Assembly: GCA_016713435.1 (NCBI GenBank)
Contig: JADJPD010000003.1
Coordinates: forward strand, 372,001-436,000
Reading direction: 5' to 3'
Source: Gemmatimonadota bacterium
GTDB taxonomy: Bacteria; Gemmatimonadota; Gemmatimonadetes; Gemmatimonadales; GWC2-71-9
Length of the DNA: 64,000 nt
The notes under the pieces are model-generated. The model saw only the letters and a list, made by a program, of their open reading frames with translations, did not search any database and was not told the origin of the DNA. Within the stretch, counting starts at the first letter, position 1. The number at the start of each line of letters is the position of its first letter. The position numbers were made by a program, and so were the translations under genes. Of the stretch, positions 25,520-34,912 are shown in pieces.

Positions 25520-26584
25520 GTGGCCGTGGCCGACGCGCCGATCAGCATCCTCGTCGTCGACGACGAAGAGCCGATCCGGAACGCCCTCAAGAAGTTCCTC
25601 ACCCAGCAGGGCTACGATGTCGTCACCGCCGGGTCCGGTGACGAGGCCATCCGGGCGCTGCAGCGCCAGAAGATCTCGGTGGTGCTGCTCGACGTGCGCA
25701 TGCCCGGGCGGAGCGGCATCGACCTGGTGCCGCAGATCGTGGAGCTCGAGCCGTCCATCGCCATCCTGATGCTCACGGCGGTCAACGACGCCACCACGGC
25801 CGCGCTGTGCATGCAGCGCGGGGCGATGGACTACCTCACCAAGCCGATCGACCTCTCCGACCTGGCCCGCGCCATCGTGCGCGCCATCCGCCGGCGGGAC
25901 ACCCTGATCGAGCAGGCCAACCTCAACCAGTGGCTCAAGGAAGAGGTGGCCGTCCGCACCGCCGAGCTGCGGCGCGAGCGGGCCAAGCTGGAGCGGCTCT
26001 CGGTGGCCACCCTCGAGGCGCTGGTCAACGCGCTCGAGGCCAAGGACCCCTTCAACCGCGGGCACTCGGCGCGGGTGGCGGACCTGGGCGCCATGATCGC
26101 CTCGGAGATGGGGCTGACGGACGAGCAGGTGGAGCTGATCCGCATGGCGGGCCGGCTGCACGACATCGGCAAGATCGGCATCCGCGAGGAGATCCTGGCC
26201 AAGGAAGGCCCGCTCACCACCGAGGAGTACGAGCAGGTCAAGCAGCACGTGGTGATCGGCTCCCAGATCCTGGCGCCGCTCTCGCACCTCGGCGACATCA
26301 TCGCGTTCGTCCGGAGCCACCACGAGCGCTGGGACGGCCAGGGGTATCCCGACCGCCTCAACCACGAGGGCATCCCCCTCGGCGCCCGCATCCTGGGCGC
26401 GGCCGAGATCTACGACGCGCTGACCACCAGCCGCCCGTACCAGGAGAAGATGCCGCCCGACGTGGCCATCGAGCGGATGCGCGACCTGGCCGACAGCGTC
26501 CTCGACCCGGCCGTCTACAAGGCCCTCGAGGCCGCCGTCCGCCGTCGGCAGACCCTGGTCTACCTGGACGACGCGCGCACCTGA
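25520..26584 (+). CDS. response regulator with HD-GYP c-di-GMP phosphodiesterase domain
   Basis: This 354-aa protein has an N-terminal receiver (ISILVVDDEEPIRNAL, phospho-Asp in VLLDVRMPGRSG, Thr in LMLTAV, Lys in YLTKPIDL; residues 7-125). A coiled coil follows to about residue 155, then an HD-GYP domain with NRGHSARVADLGAMI, RLHDIGKIGI (HD at about residue 214), HHERWDGQGYP and EIYDALTTSRPY. The HD and GYP residues are intact, so cyclic-di-GMP hydrolysis is expected. It begins with GTG. It precedes the receiver/HEAT/glycosyltransferase operon, suggesting c-di-GMP control of that polysaccharide system. The partner kinase is not obvious. Confidence 0.93.
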   Translation: MAVADAPISILVVDDEEPIRNALKKFLTQQGYDVVTAGSGDEAIRALQRQKISVVLLDVRMPGRSGIDLVPQIVELEPSIAILMLTAVNDATTAALCMQRGAMDYLTKPIDLSDLARAIVRAIRRRDTLIEQANLNQWLKEEVAVRTAELRRERAKLERLSVATLEALVNALEAKDPFNRGHSARVADLGAMIASEMGLTDEQVELIRMAGRLHDIGKIGIREEILAKEGPLTTEEYEQVKQHVVIGSQILAPLSHLGDIIAFVRSHHERWDGQGYPDRLNHEGIPLGARILGAAEIYDALTTSRPYQEKMPPDVAIERMRDLADSVLDPAVYKALEAAVRRRQTLVYLDDART

Positions 26585-26670
26585 CCGGGGGCCTCGGCGC
26601 CGCCGGCTGGTTTCGCTCTGTCCGCGGCCGGGTTCGTCCCGGCCATTTCTTTGAGTTGGTGAGCTGACGT

Positions 26671-26691
26671 CCCCGGCCACGACGGCCGGGG
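26671..26691. other. hairpin between HD-GYP gene and HEAT operon
   Basis: CCCCGGCC and GGCCGGGG form a stem about 25 bp before the next ATG. It could be a terminator for the HD-GYP gene or an attenuator in a shared message. Confidence 0.4.
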
Positions 26692-26715
26692 CACTGCCCT
26701 TCCCACGACGGGTCC

Positions 26716-27087
26716 ATGGCGAAATTCGTCCTGGTGGTCGAAGATGATCCGGACCAGCGCCGCTTCATGGAGCGGGCGCTCGGCGCGGCCGGGTGGCGGG
26801 TCATCACGGCCCCGGACGGCGAGGCGGGCGTCCGCATCGCCGAGGCGGAGCGGCCGGCGGTCATCGTGCTGGACGTCATGATGCCCCTCCTGAACGGTTT
26901 CCAGACCTGTCGAAAGCTCCGCCAGAGCGCTACGGTGGGGCGGACACCCATCGTCATCCTGACCTCGAAAGACCAGCCGACCGACGCCCTCTGGGCCACG
27001 GAGGTCGGCGCCGACGCCTTCATGCACAAGCCGGTGGACATCCACGCCCTGCTCGGCACCCTGGAGCGGCTCGGGGGCCCGGCGTGA
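26716..27087 (+). CDS. single-domain response regulator
   Basis: This 123-aa receiver has FVLVVEDDPDQRRFMERALG (acidic pocket), phospho-Asp in VIVLDVMMPLLNGFQTCRKL, Thr in VILTSKDQPTD and Lys in FMHKPVDI. There is no output domain. Its stop overlaps the GTG of the HEAT-repeat gene (GTGA), so the two are translationally coupled. It probably acts by protein contact, perhaps on the HEAT protein or the glycosyltransferase. Confidence 0.92.
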   Translation: MAKFVLVVEDDPDQRRFMERALGAAGWRVITAPDGEAGVRIAEAERPAVIVLDVMMPLLNGFQTCRKLRQSATVGRTPIVILTSKDQPTDALWATEVGADAFMHKPVDIHALLGTLERLGGPA

Positions 27088-30000
27088 CGCTGCTCCAGGT
27101 CATCCTGATCTTCGCCGCGGCCGTGGTGGGCGTCGGCGTGCTGGCCGTGCTGTTCTGGCTCGGCTACTCCGCCTACCTCTCCCGCGTGGAGCGGGCGCTG
27201 GCGCGGCGGAAGGGCCTCTATCGCGACGTGATCGCGGGCCTCGCCACCCGCGAGAAGGCGCTGCTCGAGCCGGAGCTGCGCCAGCTGCAGAACCTCCGCG
27301 ACTTCGAGGCCATCGAGGCGCTGCTGGAGGAGCAGGCGCGGAGCCTCACCACCCGCCCCGCCTGGCTGCTCGACACCTACGACAGCCTGGGCCTGGTGGA
27401 CCGCTACATCAGCCGCCTCAGCACCGCGCGCGAGTGGCGCGAGCGCGCCTTTGCCGCCGAGCTGCTGGGCCGCGTGGGCAACGCCAAGGCGGTGCCCGCG
27501 CTGCTCGAGACGGTGCAGGCCACCCGGAGCGAGGACGGCGACGTGCGCGAGATCGCGCTCCGGGCGCTGGCCCGCATCGCCGACCCGCGCGCGGTGGAGC
27601 CGCTCCTCACCGCGCTCAAGGGCGCCGAGGGGTGGCTGGCGCCGCGCATCGCCGACATCCTGGTGCGCCACGGCGAGGCGGTGGTGGACCCGATGATCGC
27701 CTTCCTGCGGGAGCAGAGCCGCCACCCCGCGCGCGCCTGGGCCGCCAACATCCTGGGCGAGATCAAGCCGCCGCGCGCCTTCGCGGTGCTGGTGGCCACG
27801 CTCAAGGACGTGGACGACGAGGTCCGCGCCAAGAGCGCCACCGCCCTCGGCAAGATCGGCGACCGCCGCGCCGTGACCTACCTGCTGGACCACCTGCTCA
27901 CCGATCCCGCCCCCTTCGTCCGCGCCCGCATCGCGGGGGCGCTCGGGCAGTTCGACGATCCCGAGGTGGTGGCCCGCCTGGTGCGCGCCCTCGGCGACCC
28001 GGCCTGGTGGGTCCGCATGCGGAGCGTCGAGGCGCTGGAGCAGATCGGCGCCAAGGCCGAGGCGCCGCTCCTCGTGGCGCTCGACGATCCCGACCCCGAG
28101 ATCCGCATCCGCGCCGCCGTGGCGCTCGAGCGGCTCGGCGTGCCGGCGCGGATCGTGGGCCAGATCGAGCGCGGCGAGGCCGACGCCGACAGCGAGGTGA
28201 TGCTCACCAAGTTCGGCGTGGCGGGAGCCCGCGAGCTGCTGGCCGAGCTGCTGCACCATCCTTCCGATCGGGTGCGCCGGGCGGTGCTCCGCGCCATTCG
28301 CGACGCGGGGCGCGCCGACCTGGTCACCGAGCTGGTGGAAGCCGCCCGCGCCACCACCGACCCCGCCGCGCGCGCCGCCGCCCTCGAGGCGCTGCGCGCC
28401 CTCCGGCTGGCCGAGGGCGTCCCCGTGGCCCTGGACCTCCTCGGCGACGCCGACGACGACGTGCGCGCGGCCGCCACCCAGCTGATCGGCGAGCTCGGCG
28501 GCAGCGAGCTGGCCGGCGTCATCCAGCCCCGCACCGCCGACCGCGAGCCCTCCGTCCGCGCCGCCGCCGCCCGCGCCCTGGGCCTGGTGCACGCCACCAC
28601 CGCCGAACGCGAGTTCACCCGCCTGCTCCGCGATCCCGAACCTGCCGTGCGCATCGCCGCCGCCGACGGCGTGGCCGAGGCCGGGTGGGGTGGCGCGGTG
28701 CCGGTGCTGCTGGACCTGCTCGGTGATCCCGAGAGCGAAGTGCGCGCCGCCGTGGCACGCGCGCTGGGCCGCCTGGGCAACGCGGAGGCGCTCCCCGGCC
28801 TCCTCAAGGCCTTCCAGACCGCCGAGGGCCCGTTCGCCGATGCGCTCATGCGGGCGGTGGCCCAGCTCGATCGTGAGGCCCTCGCCGAGATCGCCGCCGC
28901 CCTCATTGCCCGGGGCGATGCCGCGAGCCGCGTGAAGCTGGTGGAGACCCTCGGCACCCTGCGGCCGCCCTACCCGGTGACGCTCCTCAGCACCCTGGCG
29001 CGCGACGAAAGCCCCGCCGTCCGCGCCGCCGCCGTGCAGGTGCTGAGCCGCGCTCCCGAGCCCGTGGCCAGCACGCTGCTCGGCGCCGCGCTCGAGGACG
29101 CCGCCAGCGAGGTGCGCGCCGCCGCGGTGGACGCCCTGGTCCGCCAGGGCCACGGCGAGACCGCCAACCGCATGCTCACGCTGCTCCGTGAGGATCCCGA
29201 TCCCGTGGTGCGCGAGCGCGCCGCCCTGGCCGTGGGCCTCTTCCGCCCGTTCGGCGGCGAGGTGGCGCTGCTGGCGCTCTGCACCACCGAGCAGCCGCTC
29301 GCCGTGCGCGCCGCCGCGGTGCTCGGCCTGGGCGGCTACGACCAGGAGTCGCTGGTGGCCCGCGTGCTCGAGATGGCGGACGAGGGCGCGCTCCGCGACC
29401 TGCTGCGCGAGCGGCTCAAGCACGACGCCGAATTCCGCCTGCTGGGCCTCCGGGCCCGCGACGCGCGCCACGTGGAGCTCCGCGCGCTCGGCAGCACCAG
29501 CCGGGAGCAGATGGAAGCCACCATGGCCGAGGGGATGCGCGGCGTCCTCTCGCCCACCGAGCGGGTGCGCCTGGTGGCCGGCCTCCGCGCCTTCCAGGGC
29601 GAGCGGAGCCGCGGCGCCCTGCTCAGCGTGGTGCGGAGCGATCCCGACCCGGTGGTGCGAGCCACCGCGCTCACCGCAGTGAGCGGCATGCTCGACGCCT
29701 CGGAACTCCAGCTGGCCGCCACCCGCGCCCTGGCGGACCCGCACCAGACGGTGCGCCACGCGGCCGTGGCGCTGTTCCAGCGCATCGCCCCGGAGCAGGG
29801 GCTGCCGGGGCTGCTCACCATGCTCCGGGCGGACGAGGACCCGCTGGTGCTGCAGGCGGTGGCGGAGCAGGCGGAGGCGGCGTTCCCCGCGTTCATGGAC
29901 CTGGCGCTGGGCCTGGACCACACCGGGCACGAGGTGGTGCTGCTCACCCGGGTGGCGCGCTACATCCACCACCCGGACCTGGCGCGGGTCTGCGCGGTGA

Positions 30001-30596
30001 TCGGCCGGAGCCATGTCACGGCGGTGCGCGCCGCGGTGGCCACGCTCTGGAGCCACCGCCCCGACCTCCGGGACGAGGCGGCCCTCGTGGAGCTGGCGGA
30101 AGACCCGGCGGTGGAGGTGCGGCAGGCGGCGGTGCGGGCGTGGACCGCCGCGCGCCAGTGGCCCCGCGCCGCCGCCATGCTCGGCGATCCCGACCCGGGC
30201 GTCCGCCGCGACATCGCGCGGGCCTGGCTGGACGCGCCGGACACCCAGGCGCTCGAGCCGCTCTTCCTGGACCCCGACCCGGCGGTCCGTGGCGCCCTCT
30301 ACGCGGTGCGCCTGCTCCGCGGGGAGTGGAGCGAGCCCCCGGCGCGCTACGGCGTGCCGCCCGAGGACGCCATGGCCGGCATCCGCGACACGCTGCCGGT
30401 GGAGACCCTGCGGGAGATCGCCCGGGACGACCGCGAGGGCGCACGCCGCCAGCCGGCGGCGCTGGCCCTCGCCGTGCTGCGCGACGAGGCGGCCTGGACC
30501 GTGATGCGCACCGATCCCGTCTGGGCCATCCGCGACAAGGTGACCCGCATGCTCGCCGACGGCCAGGACGCCGGCGAGGGCCGGCAGCCCGCCTGA
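27084..30596 (+). CDS. 1170-aa HEAT-repeat membrane protein
   Basis: The GTG start gives an N-terminal transmembrane helix (ILIFAAAVVGVGVLAVLFWL, about residues 7-27). About 1100 residues of HEAT/PBS-lyase-type helical repeats follow, each ending in patterns such as DPRAVEPLLTAL, VRAKSATALGKIGD, DPEPAVRIAAADGVAEAGW and DPDPVVRERAALAVGLF. The length and one N-terminal anchor suggest a cytoplasmic scaffold on the inner membrane. It lies between a receiver protein and a family-2 polysaccharide synthase with overlapping start and stop codons on both sides. The inference is that it links phosphorelay or c-di-GMP input to the synthase. No catalytic domain is seen. Confidence 0.88.
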   Translation: MTLLQVILIFAAAVVGVGVLAVLFWLGYSAYLSRVERALARRKGLYRDVIAGLATREKALLEPELRQLQNLRDFEAIEALLEEQARSLTTRPAWLLDTYDSLGLVDRYISRLSTAREWRERAFAAELLGRVGNAKAVPALLETVQATRSEDGDVREIALRALARIADPRAVEPLLTALKGAEGWLAPRIADILVRHGEAVVDPMIAFLREQSRHPARAWAANILGEIKPPRAFAVLVATLKDVDDEVRAKSATALGKIGDRRAVTYLLDHLLTDPAPFVRARIAGALGQFDDPEVVARLVRALGDPAWWVRMRSVEALEQIGAKAEAPLLVALDDPDPEIRIRAAVALERLGVPARIVGQIERGEADADSEVMLTKFGVAGARELLAELLHHPSDRVRRAVLRAIRDAGRADLVTELVEAARATTDPAARAAALEALRALRLAEGVPVALDLLGDADDDVRAAATQLIGELGGSELAGVIQPRTADREPSVRAAAARALGLVHATTAEREFTRLLRDPEPAVRIAAADGVAEAGWGGAVPVLLDLLGDPESEVRAAVARALGRLGNAEALPGLLKAFQTAEGPFADALMRAVAQLDREALAEIAAALIARGDAASRVKLVETLGTLRPPYPVTLLSTLARDESPAVRAAAVQVLSRAPEPVASTLLGAALEDAASEVRAAAVDALVRQGHGETANRMLTLLREDPDPVVRERAALAVGLFRPFGGEVALLALCTTEQPLAVRAAAVLGLGGYDQESLVARVLEMADEGALRDLLRERLKHDAEFRLLGLRARDARHVELRALGSTSREQMEATMAEGMRGVLSPTERVRLVAGLRAFQGERSRGALLSVVRSDPDPVVRATALTAVSGMLDASELQLAATRALADPHQTVRHAAVALFQRIAPEQGLPGLLTMLRADEDPLVLQAVAEQAEAAFPAFMDLALGLDHTGHEVVLLTRVARYIHHPDLARVCAVIGRSHVTAVRAAVATLWSHRPDLRDEAALVELAEDPAVEVRQAAVRAWTAARQWPRAAAMLGDPDPGVRRDIARAWLDAPDTQALEPLFLDPDPAVRGALYAVRLLRGEWSEPPARYGVPPEDAMAGIRDTLPVETLREIARDDREGARRQPAALALAVLRDEAAWTVMRTDPVWAIRDKVTRMLADGQDAGEGRQPA

Positions 30597-32155
30597 TGCT
30601 CGAGAAGCTCGCCTGGATCCTGAGCACCATCGGGCTGGTGCTCCAGCCCGTCTTCCTCGCCTACTTCGTGCTCTACAACGGCTACATGCTCACGCTGATC
30701 GCGCTCTCGGCGCGGCAGGTGCGGCGGCGCGTGGCCGGGCACTTCATCGAGGACCTCGACCTCATCGACGAGAGCGACTACACCAAGCCGCTCACCATGG
30801 TGGTCCCGGCCTACAACGAGGAAGTGACCATCGTGGACAGCGTCACCAACCTCATCCAGTGCGACTACCCGCGCTTCGAGGTGGTGGTGGTCAACGACGG
30901 CTCGAGCGACAAGACGCTCGACGTCCTCAAGCAGGCCTTCCGCCTCCGCCGCACCGACCTGCCCTACCGCGACGCCATCGGCACCGCCAAGGTCCGCGCC
31001 ATGTACCAGGCCACGGTGCCGCTGCCGCGGAACGTCTCGCAGCTCGTGGTCATCGACAAGGAGAACGCCGGCAAGGCCGACGCCCTCAACGCCGGCATCA
31101 ACGCCTCCACCGCGCCGTACTTCGTCTCCCTCGACGCCGACAGCATCCTGGACCAGCGCGCGCTCAAGGAGCTGATGCGCATGATCCAGGAGGACCCGCG
31201 CATCGTGGCCGTGGGCGGCCAGGTGGCCATCGCCAACGGCTGCACCATCCGCGCGGGCCGCGTGGTCAGCGTGGGGCTGCCGAGCCATCCCTGGGCGCGC
31301 TTCCAGATGGTGGAGTACCTGCGGAGCTTCACCACCGGCCGCACCGGGCTGGACCGGCTCGACTCCATCCTGATCCTCTCCGGCGTCTTCGCCGTCTTCG
31401 AGAAGGAGACGGTGATCCGCGCCGGCGGCTACCTGACGCCGCTGGTGCAGCACCGCCTCATGGGCGAGTACGTCGGCGGCCGCGTGGGCACGGTGTGCGA
31501 GGACATGGAGATCATCGTCCGGCTGCACCGCTTCGTCCGCGACAAGCTCCGGCCCCGCCGCGTGGCCTTCCTGCCCCACCCCGTGGCCTGGACCGAGGTG
31601 CCCGAGAACCTGGACAGCCTCCGCAAGCAGCGGGGCCGCTGGTACCGCGGGCTCCGCGAGTCGCTGCTCTACCATCGCGACATGCTCTTCCGCCGGAAGT
31701 ACGGCCGCATCGGGTGGTTTGCGCTGCCCACCTTCTGGCTCTTCGAGTACTGGGGGCCGGTCATCGAGTTCATCGGGTACATCTTCGTGGCCGCGTTCTT
31801 CGCGGTGGACTACCTGATCGGCGGGCGGATCCTGAACGAGCAGTACTTCGTGGCCTTCCTGCTCGCCTCCCTGGGCTGGGGGACGCTGGTGAACGTGTTC
31901 GCGGTGCTGGTCGGCGCCTGGCGCTTCCGCTACGGCCTCGCGGACCGGCTGCAGCGCGGCCTCCTGCCCTTCGACCGGAAACGCGACGTGCTGATCCTGC
32001 TCGGCTACGCCGTGCTCGAGAACTTCTTCTGGCGCCCGCTCACGCTCTACTGGCGGCTGCGCGGGCTGGTGGACGCGTGGCGCGGGAAGAGCGGGTGGGA
32101 GAAGTTCGCGCGGCAGGGATTCCAGAAGCACCCGGAGGCACAACGTGCGGCGTGA
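30596..32155 (+). CDS. membrane family-2 glycosyltransferase (polysaccharide synthase)
   Basis: This 519-aa processive GT2 has one N-terminal helix, a catalytic domain and four or five C-terminal helices, as in NodC, PgaC and BcsA relatives. Motifs are VVPAYNEEVTIVDSV, VVVVNDGSSDKTLDVL, SLDADSIL (DxD, about residue 182), TVCEDMEIIVRL (TED-like) and LRKQRGRWYRGL (QxxRW, about residue 345). No PilZ domain is fused. TGATG overlap with the HEAT gene and an 11-nt overlap with the following regulator show tight coupling. The polymer is unknown; beta-linked hexosamine or glucose are the usual products of such enzymes. Confidence 0.92.
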   Translation: MLEKLAWILSTIGLVLQPVFLAYFVLYNGYMLTLIALSARQVRRRVAGHFIEDLDLIDESDYTKPLTMVVPAYNEEVTIVDSVTNLIQCDYPRFEVVVVNDGSSDKTLDVLKQAFRLRRTDLPYRDAIGTAKVRAMYQATVPLPRNVSQLVVIDKENAGKADALNAGINASTAPYFVSLDADSILDQRALKELMRMIQEDPRIVAVGGQVAIANGCTIRAGRVVSVGLPSHPWARFQMVEYLRSFTTGRTGLDRLDSILILSGVFAVFEKETVIRAGGYLTPLVQHRLMGEYVGGRVGTVCEDMEIIVRLHRFVRDKLRPRRVAFLPHPVAWTEVPENLDSLRKQRGRWYRGLRESLLYHRDMLFRRKYGRIGWFALPTFWLFEYWGPVIEFIGYIFVAAFFAVDYLIGGRILNEQYFVAFLLASLGWGTLVNVFAVLVGAWRFRYGLADRLQRGLLPFDRKRDVLILLGYAVLENFFWRPLTLYWRLRGLVDAWRGKSGWEKFARQGFQKHPEAQRAA

Positions 32156-33190
32156 GCTCGCCAAGATCCGCGTCCTCATCGTGGAGGACGACCCGGCCAC
32201 CGGCCGCCTCCTCGCCGGCATGGTGGAGGAGGCGGGCTACCCGCCCCCCGTGGTGGTGGAGACCGGCTCCGCCGCGCTGCTCGCCGCCGGCAGCGCCGAC
32301 CTGATCCTGCTGGACCAGGCGCTGCCTGACACCACCGGCCTCGAGCTCCTCACCGCCTTCCGGGCGCTCCCCGACCCGCCCAGCGTCATCCTGGTGACGG
32401 CCAACCCGGACGCCTCGCTCGCCGCGCAGGCGCTCCGGGCCGGCGTGGACGATTACCTCGTGAAGGACGACGCGCTGGCCCGCCTCCTCCCCGAGGTGAT
32501 GGAGCGCGTCCGCCGGCTCCGCGCCCTGAGCGCCGCCCTGGCCGCCGCCGAGCGCGACCTGGTGCACGCCGAGCGCCGCGCCGCCATCGGCCAGCTCAAC
32601 GTGACGCTGCACCACACCATCAACAACCCGCTCATGGCCGCCTTCGCGGAGCTGGAGCTGGTGCTCGGCACCGGCGGCCTCACGCCGGAGCAGCAGCGCG
32701 GGCTCACCGCCGTGCGCGACGCGCTGCTCCGCGTCCGCGACATCCTGGCCCGCGTGGGCACGCTGCGCCACGACCACACCACCGAGTACCTCGAGGGCGT
32801 CGAGATGATCGACCTCTCGCGCCGCACCCGGCAGACCCCGGTGATGCAGGGCGAGGCCGTGCTGCTCATCGCCGACGAGGACCTGGCGCGGGTGGTGACC
32901 ATGCTGCTCAGGCACGCCGGCTTCGCGCCGTACCGCGTGACCGATCCCCGCGAGCTCCACGCGCGCGCGGGCCTCGTGGGCGTGTCGCTGGTGGTGGTGC
33001 AGGGCGGCTACGGCATCGGCACCGACCCGCTGGCCGGCTTCCGGCCCGCCGCCGACCGCCACTACACGCTCGTGGCCCTCAGCACCGACGACGGCGCCCC
33101 CGCGCGCGCCCTCGGCGCCGACCACGTGGTGCCGCTGCCCTTCGACCCGGCACCTTCGCCGGCGAGATCCTCGCGGCGCGGCGGGACTAG
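32145..33190 (+). CDS. REC-DHp-pseudoREC signalling protein, frameshifted near the end
   Basis: Residues 9-125 form a receiver (VLIVEDDPATGRLL, Asp in LILLDQALPD, DDYLVKDD). Residues 135-200 look like a histidine-kinase dimerisation helix pair with H-box HHTINNPLMAAFAELELVL, but no ATP-binding domain follows. Residues 230-345 form a second receiver-like fold (AVLLIADEDLARVVTMLL) in which LVVVQGGYG has Q at the phospho-acceptor position. At GG 33149-33150 one G is missing: restoring it gives FDPGTFAGEILAARRD and a stop at 33190 (348 aa). The gene starts inside the glycosyltransferase gene, so it is part of the operon. Confidence 0.82.
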
Positions 33191-33199
33191 CGATGGTAG

Positions 33200-33219
33200 G
33201 GGCCGGCCATGGCCGGCCC
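33200..33219. terminator. hairpin after the HEAT/GT2 operon
   Basis: GGGCCGGCC-AT-GGCCGGCCC is a perfect palindrome 10 bp after the corrected stop, followed by TCCTCTCT. Confidence 0.65.
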
Positions 33220-33354
33220 TCCTCTCTGCTGCACCATTACTCCGCCCGGCGGACGCTGGCCCGGGCGAGCGACGCGAGGGCCGTGAAGTTCCGTGACGTC
33301 GCTGTTGCGTACTCCCATTACTCTCTGCAGGCCCCTCCACCCGGACGCCGCCCC

Positions 33355-34862
33355 GTGCCGCTCATCCTCTCCCGCCGCTCCTTCGTCAGCTCCACGCTCG
33401 CCACCGGCGCCGGCCTCCTCCTGGCCGAGCGCCTCGTGGCCGACCCGTACCACCCGCTCCCCGCCCCCCGCGCCTGCTCGGCGCCCCGGTGCGGGTCCGC
33501 GGCCGCGTCACCGTGGACGGCCGCCCCCGCGCCCGCGTGGCCGTGAGCGACGGGCGGCAGGTGGTGGCCACCGACCGGGACGGCCGCTACACCCTCGTCA
33601 CCGCCAGCGACCGCGCCTGGCTCTCGCTCACCCTGCCGGCCGGTGCGCGGATTCCCGTGACGGCCACGGGCACCTCCGCACTCCACCGCCCCCTTTCCCC
33701 CGACGCGCGCGGCGAGATGACCGCCGACTTCGCCCTCGCCGCGGCGCCCACCGACGATGCGGTGCACGGCCTCGTCCTCCTGGCCGACACCCAGACCCAG
33801 AACGCCTTCGAGATGGGCCGGCTCCACGCCGAGACCGTCCCCGACGTCCGCGCCACCGCCGCCACGCTCGGCGCCGGCCAGGTCTTCGGCATCGCCTGCG
33901 GCGACATCATGTTCGACGACCTCTCGCTCTACCCCGAGTACGAGCGCGCCGTGGCCGCCATGGGCGTGCCGTTCTTCCAGGTCACCGGCAACCACGACCT
34001 CGACTACGCCAGCCGCACCGCCGAGGGGGCCACCGCCACCTTCGAGCGGCACTTCGGCCCCGCGCACTACTCCTTCAACGTGGGCGCGGTGCACTACATC
34101 GTCCTGCAGGACGTGCTCTGGTACGGCGACGGCTACGTGGGCTACCTCCCGGCCGAGCAGCTCGAGTGGGTGGCGGCGGACCTGGCGCTGGTGGAGCCGG
34201 GGCGGCCCGTGGTGGTGGCGCTCCACATCCCCCTCGCCAGCACCCAGCCCGCCCGCACCGGCGACCGGGAGGGGCGGCACGGCTCGCTCGTCAACAACCG
34301 TGAGGCATTGTATCGCCTGCTCGAGGGCTATCGCGCCCACGTCCTCTCGGGCCACACCCACGAGAACGAGCACATCTTCGCCGGCGGGGTGCACGAGCAG
34401 GTGGTGGGCACCGCCTGCGGCGCCTGGTGGAGCGGCGACATCTGCTGGGACGGCACCCCGAACGGCTACGCCGTCCTGGAGGCGCAGGGCGAGAGCCTGC
34501 GCTGGCGCTACCAGGCCACGGGACAGCCGGCCACGCACCAGCTGCGCCTCTACGCCCCCGGCGCCGACCCCACCGCCCCCGGCGACTTCGTGGCCAACGT
34601 CTGGGACTGGACGCCGGACTGGACCGTCACCTGGTCGGAGGACGGCCAGCGCCGCGGCCTCATGTCCCGCCGCACCGGCAAGGACCCGCGCGCCGTCGCC
34701 GAGCAGACGGGCGCCGACAAGCCGGCCCGCCGCGGCTGGGTGGAGCCGATGACCACCACCCACCTCTTCTACGCCACGCCCACGCCGGGCACCCGCACCC
34801 TCACCGTCGAGGCGCGCGACCCCTTCGGCCGCACGTACGCCGAGACCCTGACGCTCGCCTAG
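33355..34862 (+). CDS. Tat-exported calcineurin-like metallophosphatase, frameshifted
   Basis: The GTG start gives a twin-arginine signal (LSRRSFVSSTLATGAGLLLA). The signal and the body are in different frames: adding one C to the run of six at 33464-33469 joins them as PRLLGAPVRVRGRVTVDG. The corrected length is 502 aa. Residues 45-125 form an Ig/CNA-like domain (VRGRVTVDGRPRARVAVSDG). The phosphoesterase core then has LLADTQTQ, GIACGDIMFDD, FFQVTGNHDLDY, VVALHIPL and LSGHTHENEH, giving the metal ligands D, D, N, H and H. A C-terminal beta domain follows. The substrate is unknown. Confidence 0.85.
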
Positions 34863-34912
34863 GCGCTCTGCGGGCCTCTTGCCTGCCGCCGCGCGCCCGC
34901 TTTCCATTCGGC

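Noticed and set aside
26358..30056. A 1232-codon minus-strand frame over the HEAT gene
   Set aside because: It mirrors the HEAT repeats as histidine- and glycine-rich text with no recognised domain.
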